From positions 62,001 to 126,000 of the forward strand of contig CADAOD010000007.1 in the NCBI GenBank assembly GCA_902789415.1: DNA of 64,000 nt. Reading direction: 5' to 3'. Source of the stretch: an uncultured Prevotellaceae bacterium. Its GTDB lineage: Bacteria; Bacteroidota; Bacteroidia; Bacteroidales; Bacteroidaceae. The notes below the pieces were generated by a model, which was not told the origin of the DNA, did no database searches, and saw only the letters and a list, made by a program, of their open reading frames with translations. Positions 53,228-62,055 of this stretch are shown in pieces (the stretch's first letter is position 1; each line of letters opens with the position of its first letter). The position numbers and the translations under genes are program-made.

Positions 53228-56200
53228 ATGAAATTCTGGCTATTCATCTTATCAACCATCTTGATCTCAGCTTGTGCACGCCCTGATAGGCAGACGGTCG
53301 ACAAGTTGAATTCTCAATCCTATGCCTATCATTATCGTAATCTCGACTCAACCGAAGCCATTGCACGTCGTTCGTACGAACTGGCAGCCAACTATCCAGC
53401 TGGTCGTGCAGAGGCTCTCAACAATATGGCTTTCGTCAACATTGTACGTATGCGCTACAATGATGCCGAACAGCAATTAAACGAGGTTATCGAAACAACC
53501 GATAACCAGCTGCAGCACTTGATAGCTTACGTTCAGCAGATGCGTCTGTGCCAGCGCCGTTCCAACAACCGCGCTTTCCACGAGTATCGTGAGATGGCCG
53601 ACCGTACTATGCGACGCATTAACGAAGAGCGCCACCAGCTTACCGAGCGCGACGAGCGGTTGCTGCTGTATGCCGAAAGCGAGTATGCCATTGTAAACTC
53701 TACTTATTATTATTATGTAGGATTGGAGCAGCAGTCGATCGATGCGCTTAATGCGATTGATGCCGATAAGATACAGAGCGATACAGCGCAATATCTTAAT
53801 TACCTTTATAATGTTGGTGCCGGTGGTATTATTACGCAAGGCACACAACAGGAGATAAACCAAGAGGAGTTCGATAAGTTGATGCGCTGCTTTCTTACTG
53901 CACGCAAAGGCAATTACCCATTTTTTGCGGCCAATGCCCTTGAGGCCTTGTCGGAACATCTGATGGACCCCGTTTATCGTCGCCAGCTTACCGACGATAA
54001 CTTACCTGCATTCAAGTTTATCAATCCTATAGGGGTAGAAGAGGAGATGCTTCCAGGCTTTTTGGCTGAGAATGCCTTGAATATCTTCGAGCAATATGGC
54101 GATGTGTACCAGATAGCAGGTGCCTACCGTACGCTGGCGTCGTGCTTCCGACAGATAGGCGACTACCGTTCGGCACTCTTTAATCTGGAGCAGGCACTCT
54201 CTGATTCTATCATTAATCAGGCACCCGACCTGGTGGCATCTATCCGCGAACAGCTTAGTGTGGCTTATGCTGCCATTGATGATAAGCAGCAGAGCGACGA
54301 GAACCGTAATATGTATCTCGATTTGCAGGAGACTACCCGTCAGGACCGTCAGCTTGAGGCTCGTGCCTACCAATATGAACGTCAGCTTACGCAGTTAAAC
54401 CTGATGTTGATACTTGTTGTAGCAGCCATTATCCTGCTGTTATTCTCGTTGTGGCTGTTTAATTACTTGAACAAAAAGAAAACGCAAACCGATGAACCTG
54501 ATAACCTGTTTGAGCAAAAGAACGAACAACTGGCAGTAAAACTGTTGCAGGTAGAGAACAACGAGCGTCGCAACCTGGAGCAACGTGCCAAAGTGTCGTT
54601 GGTATGCAATATTACGCCATTTATCGATCGTATTATCCACGAGGTTTCAAGATTGGAAACTGATAGCGCTCATCGCGAGGAACGATTAACTTATATCCGC
54701 GAGCTCACTAATCAGATAAATTCATATAACGATGTGCTTACGTACTGGATACAGCTGCGTCAGGGCGAACTCAGTCTGCATATCGAGAGTTTTCCGTTAC
54801 AGCCCTTGTTTGATGTGCTGCTTAAGGGACGTACCTCGTTCCAGATGAAGGGCGTAGAACTGAACGTAGAGCCTACAGAAGCCGTTGTAAAGGCCGACCG
54901 TGTGCTTACGCTGTTTATGCTGAACACCCTGGCAGATAACGCCCGTAAGTTTACCGATCGTGATGGTAAGGTGAATGTATCAGCCACACAGACCGATGAT
55001 TATGTTGAGATAGCTGTTGAGGATACCGGTACGGGTATGACTAAGGAGCAGCTCGATCACCTGTTTGATCATAAGATAGTTGAAGGTCACGGTTTTGGTT
55101 TGCTTAACTGTAAGGGTATTATCGAGAAGTACCGTAAGATCAGTCAAATATTCTCTGCCTGTGAGATTGGTGCCACCAGTAGCTTAGGCAAGGGCTCACG
55201 ACTGTTCTTCAGATTGCCACGCGGCATAGCCCGACTTATTATTGTGCTGTTGTCTATGCTACCCATGCAGATGCTGGCTCAGGAACCTGAGATTGATGCC
55301 CTTGGCATGGCCAGTATCTATTCCGATTCGGCCTATTTCAGCAATATCAATGGCAACTACGAGCGTACACTGCGCTTTGCCGATACCTGTAGATACTATC
55401 TGAACCAGCATTACCGTCAGCAAGTGCCAAACGGTCGCTACCTGATGCGCCAGATGGGTAACCCATCGTTGATGCCACCCGAAATCAAGTGGTTCCACGA
55501 TAGTCTTGTTACCAACTACCATATCATTCTTGATATCCGTAACGAGAGTGCCGTGGCAGCCTTGGCTCTGCACGAGTGGCAGCTGTACAGTTATAACAAC
55601 CGCATCTACACGCAGCTGTTTAAGGAGATGTCGGCCGATAATACATTGGGCGATTACTGTCGTAACATGCAGCAGTCGCAAACCAACAAAACGATAGCTA
55701 TCATTCTGTTGATACTGCTGCTGATATCCATCGTTCCTGCCTATTACCTGCTGTATTACCGTCACCGTTTATATGATAGATTCTTACGCGAACAGCAGCG
55801 TATTACCGACCTGGAATTGCTTGACGACGAACTGCGTCGTGCCGAACTTGAGGATAGCAACCTACATGTGTCTAATGCCGTGCTCGACAACTGCTTGTCG
55901 GCGCTTAAGCACGAAACCATGTACTATCCCTCGCGCATCCAGCAGTTGCTTGATACAGGCGATATGGAGTCGTTAGGCGAGGTAACCACGTATTACCGAG
56001 AGCTTTACGGTGTACTCTCGCAGCAAGCCTTGCGCCAAACCGAGCGCACCCGCTTGCACCTGAAGCCGTTGCACCATAATATATTGGGCGATGAGACCTT
56101 GGTACGCTATCTCTTTGATATCCTGCGTAAACAGGCCGGTGCCAAGCTGCAACCCGAATATACGCCTCGCGATGGCGGTTATATTGAGGTGCGTGTACCT

Positions 56201-56407
56201 ATGCCTCAGCTTAAGCTTACCGAGAACCAGGCAGCCGAGCTGTTCACGCCCTCAAAAGATCATCTGCCTTACTTGCTATGCCGCCAGATAGTACGCGACT
56301 TAGGCGAGGCTACCAACCGTCGAGGCTGCGGTATCTATGCCACAATTCAAGACAATACAACATATATGATAATAACATTACCAAGCGTATGGAAAACTTC
56401 AAAGTAA
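53228..56407 (+). CDS. Double-module TPR sensor kinase (DUF5112/DUF5113-type)
   Basis: 1059 residues. Lipoprotein-like start (LISAC, Cys16), helical TPR-type sensor region (about 20-390), membrane helix (about 392-415), coiled coil, then a HATPase-like domain (N box NTLADNARKFTD, DTGTGM, GHGFGLLNCKGIIEKY; about 520-675). A second hydrophobic segment (LIIVLLSMLPMQMLAQ, about 677-692) starts another extracytoplasmic module with its own membrane helix (about 825-848) and a cytoplasmic DUF5113-like end. The phospho-acceptor His is not clear (HEVSRLE is a candidate). I recognise it as the DUF5112/DUF5113 type of Bacteroidetes. Overlaps its response regulator by 19 bases. Confidence 0.78.
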   Translation: MKFWLFILSTILISACARPDRQTVDKLNSQSYAYHYRNLDSTEAIARRSYELAANYPAGRAEALNNMAFVNIVRMRYNDAEQQLNEVIETTDNQLQHLIAYVQQMRLCQRRSNNRAFHEYREMADRTMRRINEERHQLTERDERLLLYAESEYAIVNSTYYYYVGLEQQSIDALNAIDADKIQSDTAQYLNYLYNVGAGGIITQGTQQEINQEEFDKLMRCFLTARKGNYPFFAANALEALSEHLMDPVYRRQLTDDNLPAFKFINPIGVEEEMLPGFLAENALNIFEQYGDVYQIAGAYRTLASCFRQIGDYRSALFNLEQALSDSIINQAPDLVASIREQLSVAYAAIDDKQQSDENRNMYLDLQETTRQDRQLEARAYQYERQLTQLNLMLILVVAAIILLLFSLWLFNYLNKKKTQTDEPDNLFEQKNEQLAVKLLQVENNERRNLEQRAKVSLVCNITPFIDRIIHEVSRLETDSAHREERLTYIRELTNQINSYNDVLTYWIQLRQGELSLHIESFPLQPLFDVLLKGRTSFQMKGVELNVEPTEAVVKADRVLTLFMLNTLADNARKFTDRDGKVNVSATQTDDYVEIAVEDTGTGMTKEQLDHLFDHKIVEGHGFGLLNCKGIIEKYRKISQIFSACEIGATSSLGKGSRLFFRLPRGIARLIIVLLSMLPMQMLAQEPEIDALGMASIYSDSAYFSNINGNYERTLRFADTCRYYLNQHYRQQVPNGRYLMRQMGNPSLMPPEIKWFHDSLVTNYHIILDIRNESAVAALALHEWQLYSYNNRIYTQLFKEMSADNTLGDYCRNMQQSQTNKTIAIILLILLLISIVPAYYLLYYRHRLYDRFLREQQRITDLELLDDELRRAELEDSNLHVSNAVLDNCLSALKHETMYYPSRIQQLLDTGDMESLGEVTTYYRELYGVLSQQALRQTERTRLHLKPLHHNILGDETLVRYLFDILRKQAGAKLQPEYTPRDGGYIEVRVPMPQLKLTENQAAELFTPSKDHLPYLLCRQIVRDLGEATNRRGCGIYATIQDNTTYMIITLPSVWKTSK

Positions 56408-57108
56408 TAATAGTAGAAGATGTGCCCCTGGAGCTTAAGGGCACCCTTGGCATCGTGAAGAGTGATATTCCCGAGGCCGAAGTGATTGGAACAGCCGAGA
56501 ACGAGCAGGCTTATTGGCGCCTCATCAAGCAGCAGAAGCCCGATCTGGTGCTGCTCGATTTAGGTCTGGGTGGTTCTACTACCGTAGGTGTAGAGATTTG
56601 CCGCCACACCAAGGAGGTGTATCCTGATGTAAAGGTGCTGATATTTACAGGCGAGATACTGAACGAGAAACTGTGGGTAGATGTGCTTGATGCCGGTGCC
56701 GATGGCATTATCCTGAAGACAGGCGAACTGCTTACACGTCGTGATGTATCTGCTGTGATGGATGGCAAGCAGTTGGTATTCAACGAGCCTATCCTCGAGA
56801 AGATTGTTGAGCGCTTTAAGCGTTCCGTCAGTGGCGAGCTGGTGAAGCAGGAAGCGTTGGTAAACTACGAGATTGACGAGTATGATGAGCGATTCCTGCG
56901 CCATCTGGCTTTAGGTTATACCAAAGAGCAGATTACCAATCTGCGTGGCATGCCTTTTGGCGTGAAGAGCCTGGAAAAGCGTCAGAACGAGTTAATTCAG
57001 AAGCTGTTCCCCGAGGGTGCCAGCGGTATCAACGCCACCCGTTTGGTGGTACGTGCGCTGGAGCTGCGTATTCTGGATATCGATAATCTTGAGGCCGATG
57101 AAGAGTAG
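56389..57108 (+). CDS. Response regulator with atypical C-terminal output domain
   Basis: 239 residues from ATG 56389. Receiver domain: Glu/Asp pair in IIVEDVP, phospho-acceptor Asp in LVLLDLGLGG near 56, Thr in LIFTGE, Lys in ILKTGE. The C-terminal half (ERFLRHLALGYTKEQITNLRGMPFGVKSLEKRQNEL) is a LuxR-like helix-turn-helix of the DUF5932 sort. Cognate partner of the double-module kinase by overlap. Target genes unknown. Confidence 0.86.
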   Translation: MENFKVIIVEDVPLELKGTLGIVKSDIPEAEVIGTAENEQAYWRLIKQQKPDLVLLDLGLGGSTTVGVEICRHTKEVYPDVKVLIFTGEILNEKLWVDVLDAGADGIILKTGELLTRRDVSAVMDGKQLVFNEPILEKIVERFKRSVSGELVKQEALVNYEIDEYDERFLRHLALGYTKEQITNLRGMPFGVKSLEKRQNELIQKLFPEGASGINATRLVVRALELRILDIDNLEADEE

Positions 57109-57685
57109 TCGTGTGTGCATGGGGTTGCTGGTGGCCGAGTGCGTGCTGGTCATCGTGTCGTGGTTGCTCTCCGCAGCCCGTATCGAGGGCGTACGCTCTA
57201 TGCTCTCAACCGAGGGCATACGCTGGTTCTTTGGCGGCTTCTCCAACATCATCGCCAATCCACTGCTGGCATGGCTGCTGTTAGCACTCATTGCTGGCGG
57301 TAGCTTACAGCAGAGTGGGGTGGTGCAACATTTCGCAACCAAGGGCGAGGCGCCCTTCCGTAACCGTCTGGCACTGCGTGTAGCCATCGTTTTTGTGGCG
57401 CTCTATGCTTTGGTTATCGCCTTGCTTACGTTAACGCCCCATGCCATACTCCTTTCGTTTGATGGTTATCTGTTCCCATCGGCATTCAGTCGTGGACTGG
57501 TGCCTATCGTTTGCTTTGGCGTAACGCTGTTCTCGGTGGTTTACGGCATCATCTCGGGCAACAAACAAAAAGGAGAAGATGTGTTCGACATCCTCTCCTA
57601 TGGTTTGCGTCAGGGTTCTAACCTGATTATCATCTATATCTTTGCTATCCAGTTGTACGCCTCGTTGCGTTTTGTTTTTGGATAA
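57098..57685 (+). CDS. Short membrane protein resembling part of AbgT-type transporters
   Basis: 195 residues from ATG 57098, which overlaps the regulator gene by 11 bases. About five hydrophobic segments; the start MGLLVAECVLVIVSWLLSA and FGGFSNIIANPLLAWLLLALIAGGSLQQSGV resemble the first part of AbgT (p-aminobenzoyl-glutamate) transporters, which are about 500 residues. The rest of the family is absent, so it is either a stand-alone short relative or something else. Third gene of the signalling operon. Confidence 0.6.
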   Translation: MKSSRVCMGLLVAECVLVIVSWLLSAARIEGVRSMLSTEGIRWFFGGFSNIIANPLLAWLLLALIAGGSLQQSGVVQHFATKGEAPFRNRLALRVAIVFVALYALVIALLTLTPHAILLSFDGYLFPSAFSRGLVPIVCFGVTLFSVVYGIISGNKQKGEDVFDILSYGLRQGSNLIIIYIFAIQLYASLRFVFG

Positions 57686-57691
57686 CAACGA

Positions 57692-58765
57692 TTACTTCTG
57701 CAGCAGTTTCTCCAGTCGTTTGTACTCCTTCTTGGTAAGGCGCATAAACGAACCGTGCTGTGGGGCTTTCACACCCTCGATGTTACGGGGTGAGTGGAAG
57801 TTACGCATGTGCTCATCGGCCAGGCACAAGCGGTAGTTGCGTGGGTGCGATGAGTACTCGATGTAGGCAATCACCCAGGTCTTCTGTCCGGGCAACTGGA
57901 AGGCGCTAACACCCTCACAGCTCTTATTACCCTCAAAGTTCACGTAATCGTCCTCTACAGGCTCGCTCCATGGACCAGTAAGTGTAGGTGCTGTAGCGGT
58001 AAACAAACCGGCCTTACCACCTTCTTTCTTAATCATCATGTGCCATTTCTGGTCGGCCTCAACCCAGTTGATGTCTGCATCGATGGTGGCGTAGCCCCAA
58101 TCGAACAGCAGCTTAGGCTGAGTGAGTGTTGTAAAGGTCTCGTCGGCATACGAGTAGTACATGCGGTCGTAGTGGTCCTCGCCGCGGTTACGCATCGAGT
58201 AGTACACCATATAGCCGCCCTTCTTACCGTTAGGCCAAACATAGTCCTCGTCCCATACTATCTGTGGTGCCCATACGCGGTTGATGGTACTCCAGTTCTT
58301 ATATACGCTGGGGGCGTCGGGATCAGAGAAAATCTGTGTACCCTTACGATAGTCGAACGTTACCGACTTCCAGTGAATCAGGTCGTCGCTGCGCAGCAGG
58401 TCGATACCGTAGTTGTCCCAAGTCTCAACCTTACCCAAGCGGTCGCGGGCACCTACGTTCATGTCGGTGCAAACCATCAGGTAGCCTTTACCATCGTGCT
58501 TACGGCAGATGTAAGCATCGCGTGTAGCGCCTTCGATGCGTGCATGCTCGGCATCGCTGAAGATAGAGTCGCCGTTCAGCAGGTCCTTATAATGAAAACC
58601 ATCGCGACTCAAAGCGTAGGCTGTCCATGCGCGTCCGTGATCGTTCATGTGACAATACAGAAATCCATAATCTCCTTTTTGCAGATTACCCTTCTGGGCG
58701 CTGCAAACACTAGGTGCACTCATTACAAGTGCCGCAATCAGCCAAATAATTTTTTGTTTCATCAT
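57692..58765 (-). CDS. GH43/GH32-superfamily glycosidase-like exported protein
   Basis: 357 residues from ATG 58765 (ATGATG start). Signal peptide MMKQKIIWLIAALVMSAPSVCSAQ. Five-bladed propeller pattern: WTAYALSRDGFHYKDL, ARIEGATRDAYICRK, SDPDAPSVYKN, WAPQIVWDEDY, DADINW and the acid EGVSAFQL. These are typical of GH43-like arabinosidases or related fold members. Substrate not determinable; no polysaccharide-utilisation SusC/D genes are adjacent. Confidence 0.8.
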   Translation of the reverse strand: MMKQKIIWLIAALVMSAPSVCSAQKGNLQKGDYGFLYCHMNDHGRAWTAYALSRDGFHYKDLLNGDSIFSDAEHARIEGATRDAYICRKHDGKGYLMVCTDMNVGARDRLGKVETWDNYGIDLLRSDDLIHWKSVTFDYRKGTQIFSDPDAPSVYKNWSTINRVWAPQIVWDEDYVWPNGKKGGYMVYYSMRNRGEDHYDRMYYSYADETFTTLTQPKLLFDWGYATIDADINWVEADQKWHMMIKKEGGKAGLFTATAPTLTGPWSEPVEDDYVNFEGNKSCEGVSAFQLPGQKTWVIAYIEYSSHPRNYRLCLADEHMRNFHSPRNIEGVKAPQHGSFMRLTKKEYKRLEKLLQK

Positions 58766-58791
58766 CGTCGTAAAAATTGTTTTATCGGCGA

Positions 58792-58823
58792 CAAAGATAC
58801 AAATAATTATTGATATTACCAAA
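58792..58823 (-). promoter_or_regulatory. Promoter of the GH43-like gene
   Basis: Minus-strand TATCTTTG (58792-58799) with TTTG at 58820-58823, spacing 20. It lies against the 3' end of feoAB. Confidence 0.68.
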
Positions 58824-58832
58824 TTTATTCAA

Positions 58833-61241
58833 CTATATAAACAAACTGCCTATCTGGAACACCAGCATGCTGGCCACCCAGGCCACCACTGTGGTGTAAA
58901 TGGCAGCAAAGCCAGCCCAGCGCCACGAGCCTGTTTCGTGCTTGATGGCGGCAATGGTAGCTATACAGGGGAAGTACAGCAGAATAAATATCAGATAGGC
59001 ATAGGCAGCCAGTGGGGTGATACCCTCGTTCAGCATCATCTGGCGCAAGCGGGTGTACTTCTCGGTATCGTCGCTAAAGCTGTCGTCATCGCCAAAACTG
59101 TCGTCGCCGCTATACAGTACGCCGATGGTAGATGCCACAATCTCCTTGGCACCCACACCAGCCAACAGCGATACATCCTGTTTCCAGTTAAAGCCCTGTG
59201 GGGTAAAGATGGGCTCGATGGTTTTACCCATGCGTCCGATGTAGCTCTGCTCCTGCTGCTGCTCTTGTGGTATATCTTCGTTATGTGGGAAGTAGCCCAA
59301 AGCCCATACAATGATACTGGCCACCAGGATAATGCCTCCCATCTTCTTCAGGTATTCCTTTCCTTTCTCCCAGGTATGGCGCCAGATGGCTTTGGGTGTT
59401 GGCCAGCGGTAAGGTGGCAGCTCCATAACAAATGGCGTGTCCTCGCCCTTAATAACGAGCGATGAGAAGATTTTGCTGACTACTACCGACACAAAGATAC
59501 CGATGGCATAGAGCGACAGCAATACCCACGAGCGGTACTGCAACGAGAAGAACGTGCCGGCTATCATGATATAGATGGGCAGACGGGCCGAACAACTCAT
59601 AAACGGCAGAATCATCATGGTGATGATGCGCGAGCGCCGGCTCTCGATGGTACGTGTGGCCATGATGGCTGGTACGTTACAGCCAAAGCCCATAATAAGG
59701 GGAATAAACGATTTTCCGTGCAGTCCCATCTTGTGCATCAGCTTGTCCATGATAAAGGCTGCGCGTGCCATATAGCCCGAATCCTCCATCAGCGAGATGA
59801 AGAAGTAGAGTATCAGAATCTGTGGCAGGAATACGATGACCGAACCCACACCGCCGATAACACCATCAACCAGCATGGCCTTCAGCGGTCCGTCGGTCAT
59901 GCCTTCGCTAATCTTTTCGCCTAACCACTGTACACCTTCCTCAATCCAGTCCATGGGGTACTGACCGAGTGTAAAGGTAGTCTGGAACATGATATAAAGC
60001 AGGAAGAAGAAGATGGGGAATCCCAGATACTTATGCGACAGCAGGCCATCAATCCTATGCGTAGCTTTATAGGTATCTTTCTTATGTCCGGTCTTATAGT
60101 TGGCCTCTTTCAGGGCACCGTTAATAAAGCCGTACTTGGCGTCCATAATCGCTGTCTCGCTATCGCTGCCTGTTTCTTCTTTAACACGGGCCGATGCCTT
60201 ATCGCGCTCGGTTGTCAGGTTACGGAAATCCTGAATACGCTGCTCGCCAGCCATGTGGTTGCCCAGGTACTCCAACACCTGACTATCGTGCTCCAGGAGC
60301 TTCAGTGAGAGGTATCGGGTAGAGTAGTGCTGGGTGATATGCTCGTCGGCCTTCAGGTACTTCTGGATATGCGAGATACCATCCTCGATCTCATGTCCGT
60401 AGTTGATGTGCAGGTGGCGCGAGAACTTACTGGTACCCTCGTACACCTGGATGACGGCACGGAACAGATCTTTTACGCCCAGTCCGCTCTTAAACGATGT
60501 AGGAATCATTGGCATACCAAACAGCGTACTCAGCGTGTCGAGGTTAATCTGGTCGCCACGGCGTTCAAACTCGTCGTACATATTCAGCGCGCACACCATG
60601 CGTATGTTCATGTCCACCAGCTGGGTGGTAAGATACAGGTTACGCTCCAGGTTCGATGCGTCGATGACGTTAATCACCACATCAGGCATTTTCTCTGTCA
60701 GATGCTGACGAACATACAGTTCCTCGGGCGAATAGCACGAGAGCGAGTAAGTGCCAGGCAGGTCGGTGAGGTTAAACTCGTAACCGAACATCGATGCATG
60801 TGCCTCGGTGGCATCCACCGTTACACCGCTGTAGTTTCCCACATGCCCGTGGGCGCCCGATGCATAGTTGAACAGGGATGTCTTACCACAGTTAGGATTA
60901 CCCACCAGCGCTACGTTGATGGTACGGCGCTCCTTCATAGCCTCATGACGGATATAATCATCCTCATGTCGATTACTGTCGGTAGCCAGATTAAAGGTAG
61001 TAGCCTCGAATGGGGTATCGGCCGACACCACCTCGATGTTATCAGCCTCCTGGTGACGCAGACTCACCTCGTAACCCATCAGCTTATATTTCACGGGATC
61101 CTGTAGTGGGGCGTTGAGCAATACCTCAACCTCCTGACCACGAATAAAACCCATTTCGACGATGCGCTTACGGAATCCGCCGTGTCCCAGCACCTTTACA
61201 ATAATACCTTTATCACCTGTTTTCAGTTCCGACAGTTTCAT
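58833..61241 (-). CDS. feoB: Fused FeoA-FeoB ferrous iron transporter
   Basis: 802 residues. The N-terminal FeoA SH3-like domain (1-75, KLSELKTGDKGIIVKVLGHGGFRKRI) is joined to FeoB: G1 GNPNCGKTS (114-122), G3 DLPGTYSL, G4 NMYD, then a gate domain with about eight membrane helices and the conserved Cys in GFGCNVPA. Takes up Fe(II) across the inner membrane. FeoA-FeoB fusion is common in Bacteroidetes. Own promoter after a terminator. Confidence 0.95.
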   Translation of the reverse strand: MKLSELKTGDKGIIVKVLGHGGFRKRIVEMGFIRGQEVEVLLNAPLQDPVKYKLMGYEVSLRHQEADNIEVVSADTPFEATTFNLATDSNRHEDDYIRHEAMKERRTINVALVGNPNCGKTSLFNYASGAHGHVGNYSGVTVDATEAHASMFGYEFNLTDLPGTYSLSCYSPEELYVRQHLTEKMPDVVINVIDASNLERNLYLTTQLVDMNIRMVCALNMYDEFERRGDQINLDTLSTLFGMPMIPTSFKSGLGVKDLFRAVIQVYEGTSKFSRHLHINYGHEIEDGISHIQKYLKADEHITQHYSTRYLSLKLLEHDSQVLEYLGNHMAGEQRIQDFRNLTTERDKASARVKEETGSDSETAIMDAKYGFINGALKEANYKTGHKKDTYKATHRIDGLLSHKYLGFPIFFFLLYIMFQTTFTLGQYPMDWIEEGVQWLGEKISEGMTDGPLKAMLVDGVIGGVGSVIVFLPQILILYFFISLMEDSGYMARAAFIMDKLMHKMGLHGKSFIPLIMGFGCNVPAIMATRTIESRRSRIITMMILPFMSCSARLPIYIMIAGTFFSLQYRSWVLLSLYAIGIFVSVVVSKIFSSLVIKGEDTPFVMELPPYRWPTPKAIWRHTWEKGKEYLKKMGGIILVASIIVWALGYFPHNEDIPQEQQQEQSYIGRMGKTIEPIFTPQGFNWKQDVSLLAGVGAKEIVASTIGVLYSGDDSFGDDDSFSDDTEKYTRLRQMMLNEGITPLAAYAYLIFILLYFPCIATIAAIKHETGSWRWAGFAAIYTTVVAWVASMLVFQIGSLFI

Positions 61242-61260
61242 ACCTTATTTATTTTGAGTG

Positions 61261-61268
61261 CAAAGGTA
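61261..61268 (-). promoter_or_regulatory. -7 promoter box of feoAB
   Basis: Minus-strand TACCTTTG, 19 bases before the start codon. A -33 TTTG is not at the normal distance; the terminator of the upstream gene occupies that place. No Fur-like palindrome was recognised. Confidence 0.5.
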
Positions 61269-61313
61269 CAAAAAAAAACTTGCAACCCGATTGCAAAGGT
61301 CGCAAGTTTTTAT
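61268..61313 (-). terminator. Terminator of the ABC ATPase gene
   Basis: On the minus strand AAAAACTTGCGAC pairs with GTTGCAAGTTTTT (with a mismatch) and runs into the T-tract directly ahead of the feoAB promoter. Confidence 0.75.
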
Positions 61314-61337
61314 AAAATACCTAAAAATGATGATAGG

Positions 61338-62039
61338 TTATTCTGTCTCAAAGTAATTTTCGAGCTCAGCACGTGCACTTCCGTCGGCATTGACCATATC
61401 GCGAACGATGTGACCCTTCTCCAGCAGCGCAATGCGTGTAGAGATGTCGATGGTGTGTGCCAGGTTATGACTCGAAACCAGAATAGTAGCGCCAGTACGC
61501 TTGTTGTACTCGGTGAGCACATGTTTGAGCGTGTTCTGGCTCGAAGGGTCGAGGAAGTTGAATGGCTCGTCGAGAATCACCAGCTTGGGGTTGTTAAACA
61601 AGGCAGAGATGATACCTACCTTCTGTTTGTTACCTGCCGAGAGGTTACGAATCAGTTTCTTCTGTCCGAAAATCTCACCGGCAGCGAACTTCTCGAAATC
61701 CTTCAGTCGCTCGTCAACCTCTTCCTGCGTTTTATCAGTAATCTTACCGATAAATGCGAAGTACTCCTCGGGTGTGAGGAAATCGATAAGGAAACCCTCG
61801 TCGATGTACGAGCCTGTAGCGGCCTTCCATTCCTCGCTCTGGGCGGGGTTGATGCCATCGAGAGCCACATCACCCTCATCGGGTTTCAGCAGGTCTAACA
61901 GCATGCGGAAGAGTGTGGTCTTACCTGCACCATTGTTACCTACGAGGCCGAGAATCTCGCCATCGTTGATTGTAAACTGTTCAATGTCGCAGGCAACTGT
62001 GTTGCCAAACGCCTTCTTCAAATTGCTTATGGTTATCAT
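61338..62039 (-). CDS. ABC transporter ATP-binding protein
   Basis: 233 residues. Walker A GNNGAGKTT near 35-43, Q-loop region near 75-85, signature LSAGNKQKVGI near 140, Walker B LVILDEPFNFLD, switch His in VSSHNLAH. Resembles the ATPases that serve ABC-2 or DUF5687 permeases. No permease is adjacent; the DUF5687 gene at 7621 is a possible partner. Ends in its own terminator; follows secA by 16 bases. Confidence 0.9.
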   Translation of the reverse strand: MITISNLKKAFGNTVACDIEQFTINDGEILGLVGNNGAGKTTLFRMLLDLLKPDEGDVALDGINPAQSEEWKAATGSYIDEGFLIDFLTPEEYFAFIGKITDKTQEEVDERLKDFEKFAAGEIFGQKKLIRNLSAGNKQKVGIISALFNNPKLVILDEPFNFLDPSSQNTLKHVLTEYNKRTGATILVSSHNLAHTIDISTRIALLEKGHIVRDMVNADGSARAELENYFETE

Positions 62040-62055
62040 AACTCTTAACTCTTAA

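Noticed and set aside
60327-61106. Plus-strand frame of 259 codons opposite feoAB, and a similar one at 58040-58813 opposite the GH43-like gene
   Set aside because: Both are antisense to clearly conserved genes and show no protein-family features or ribosome/promoter context.
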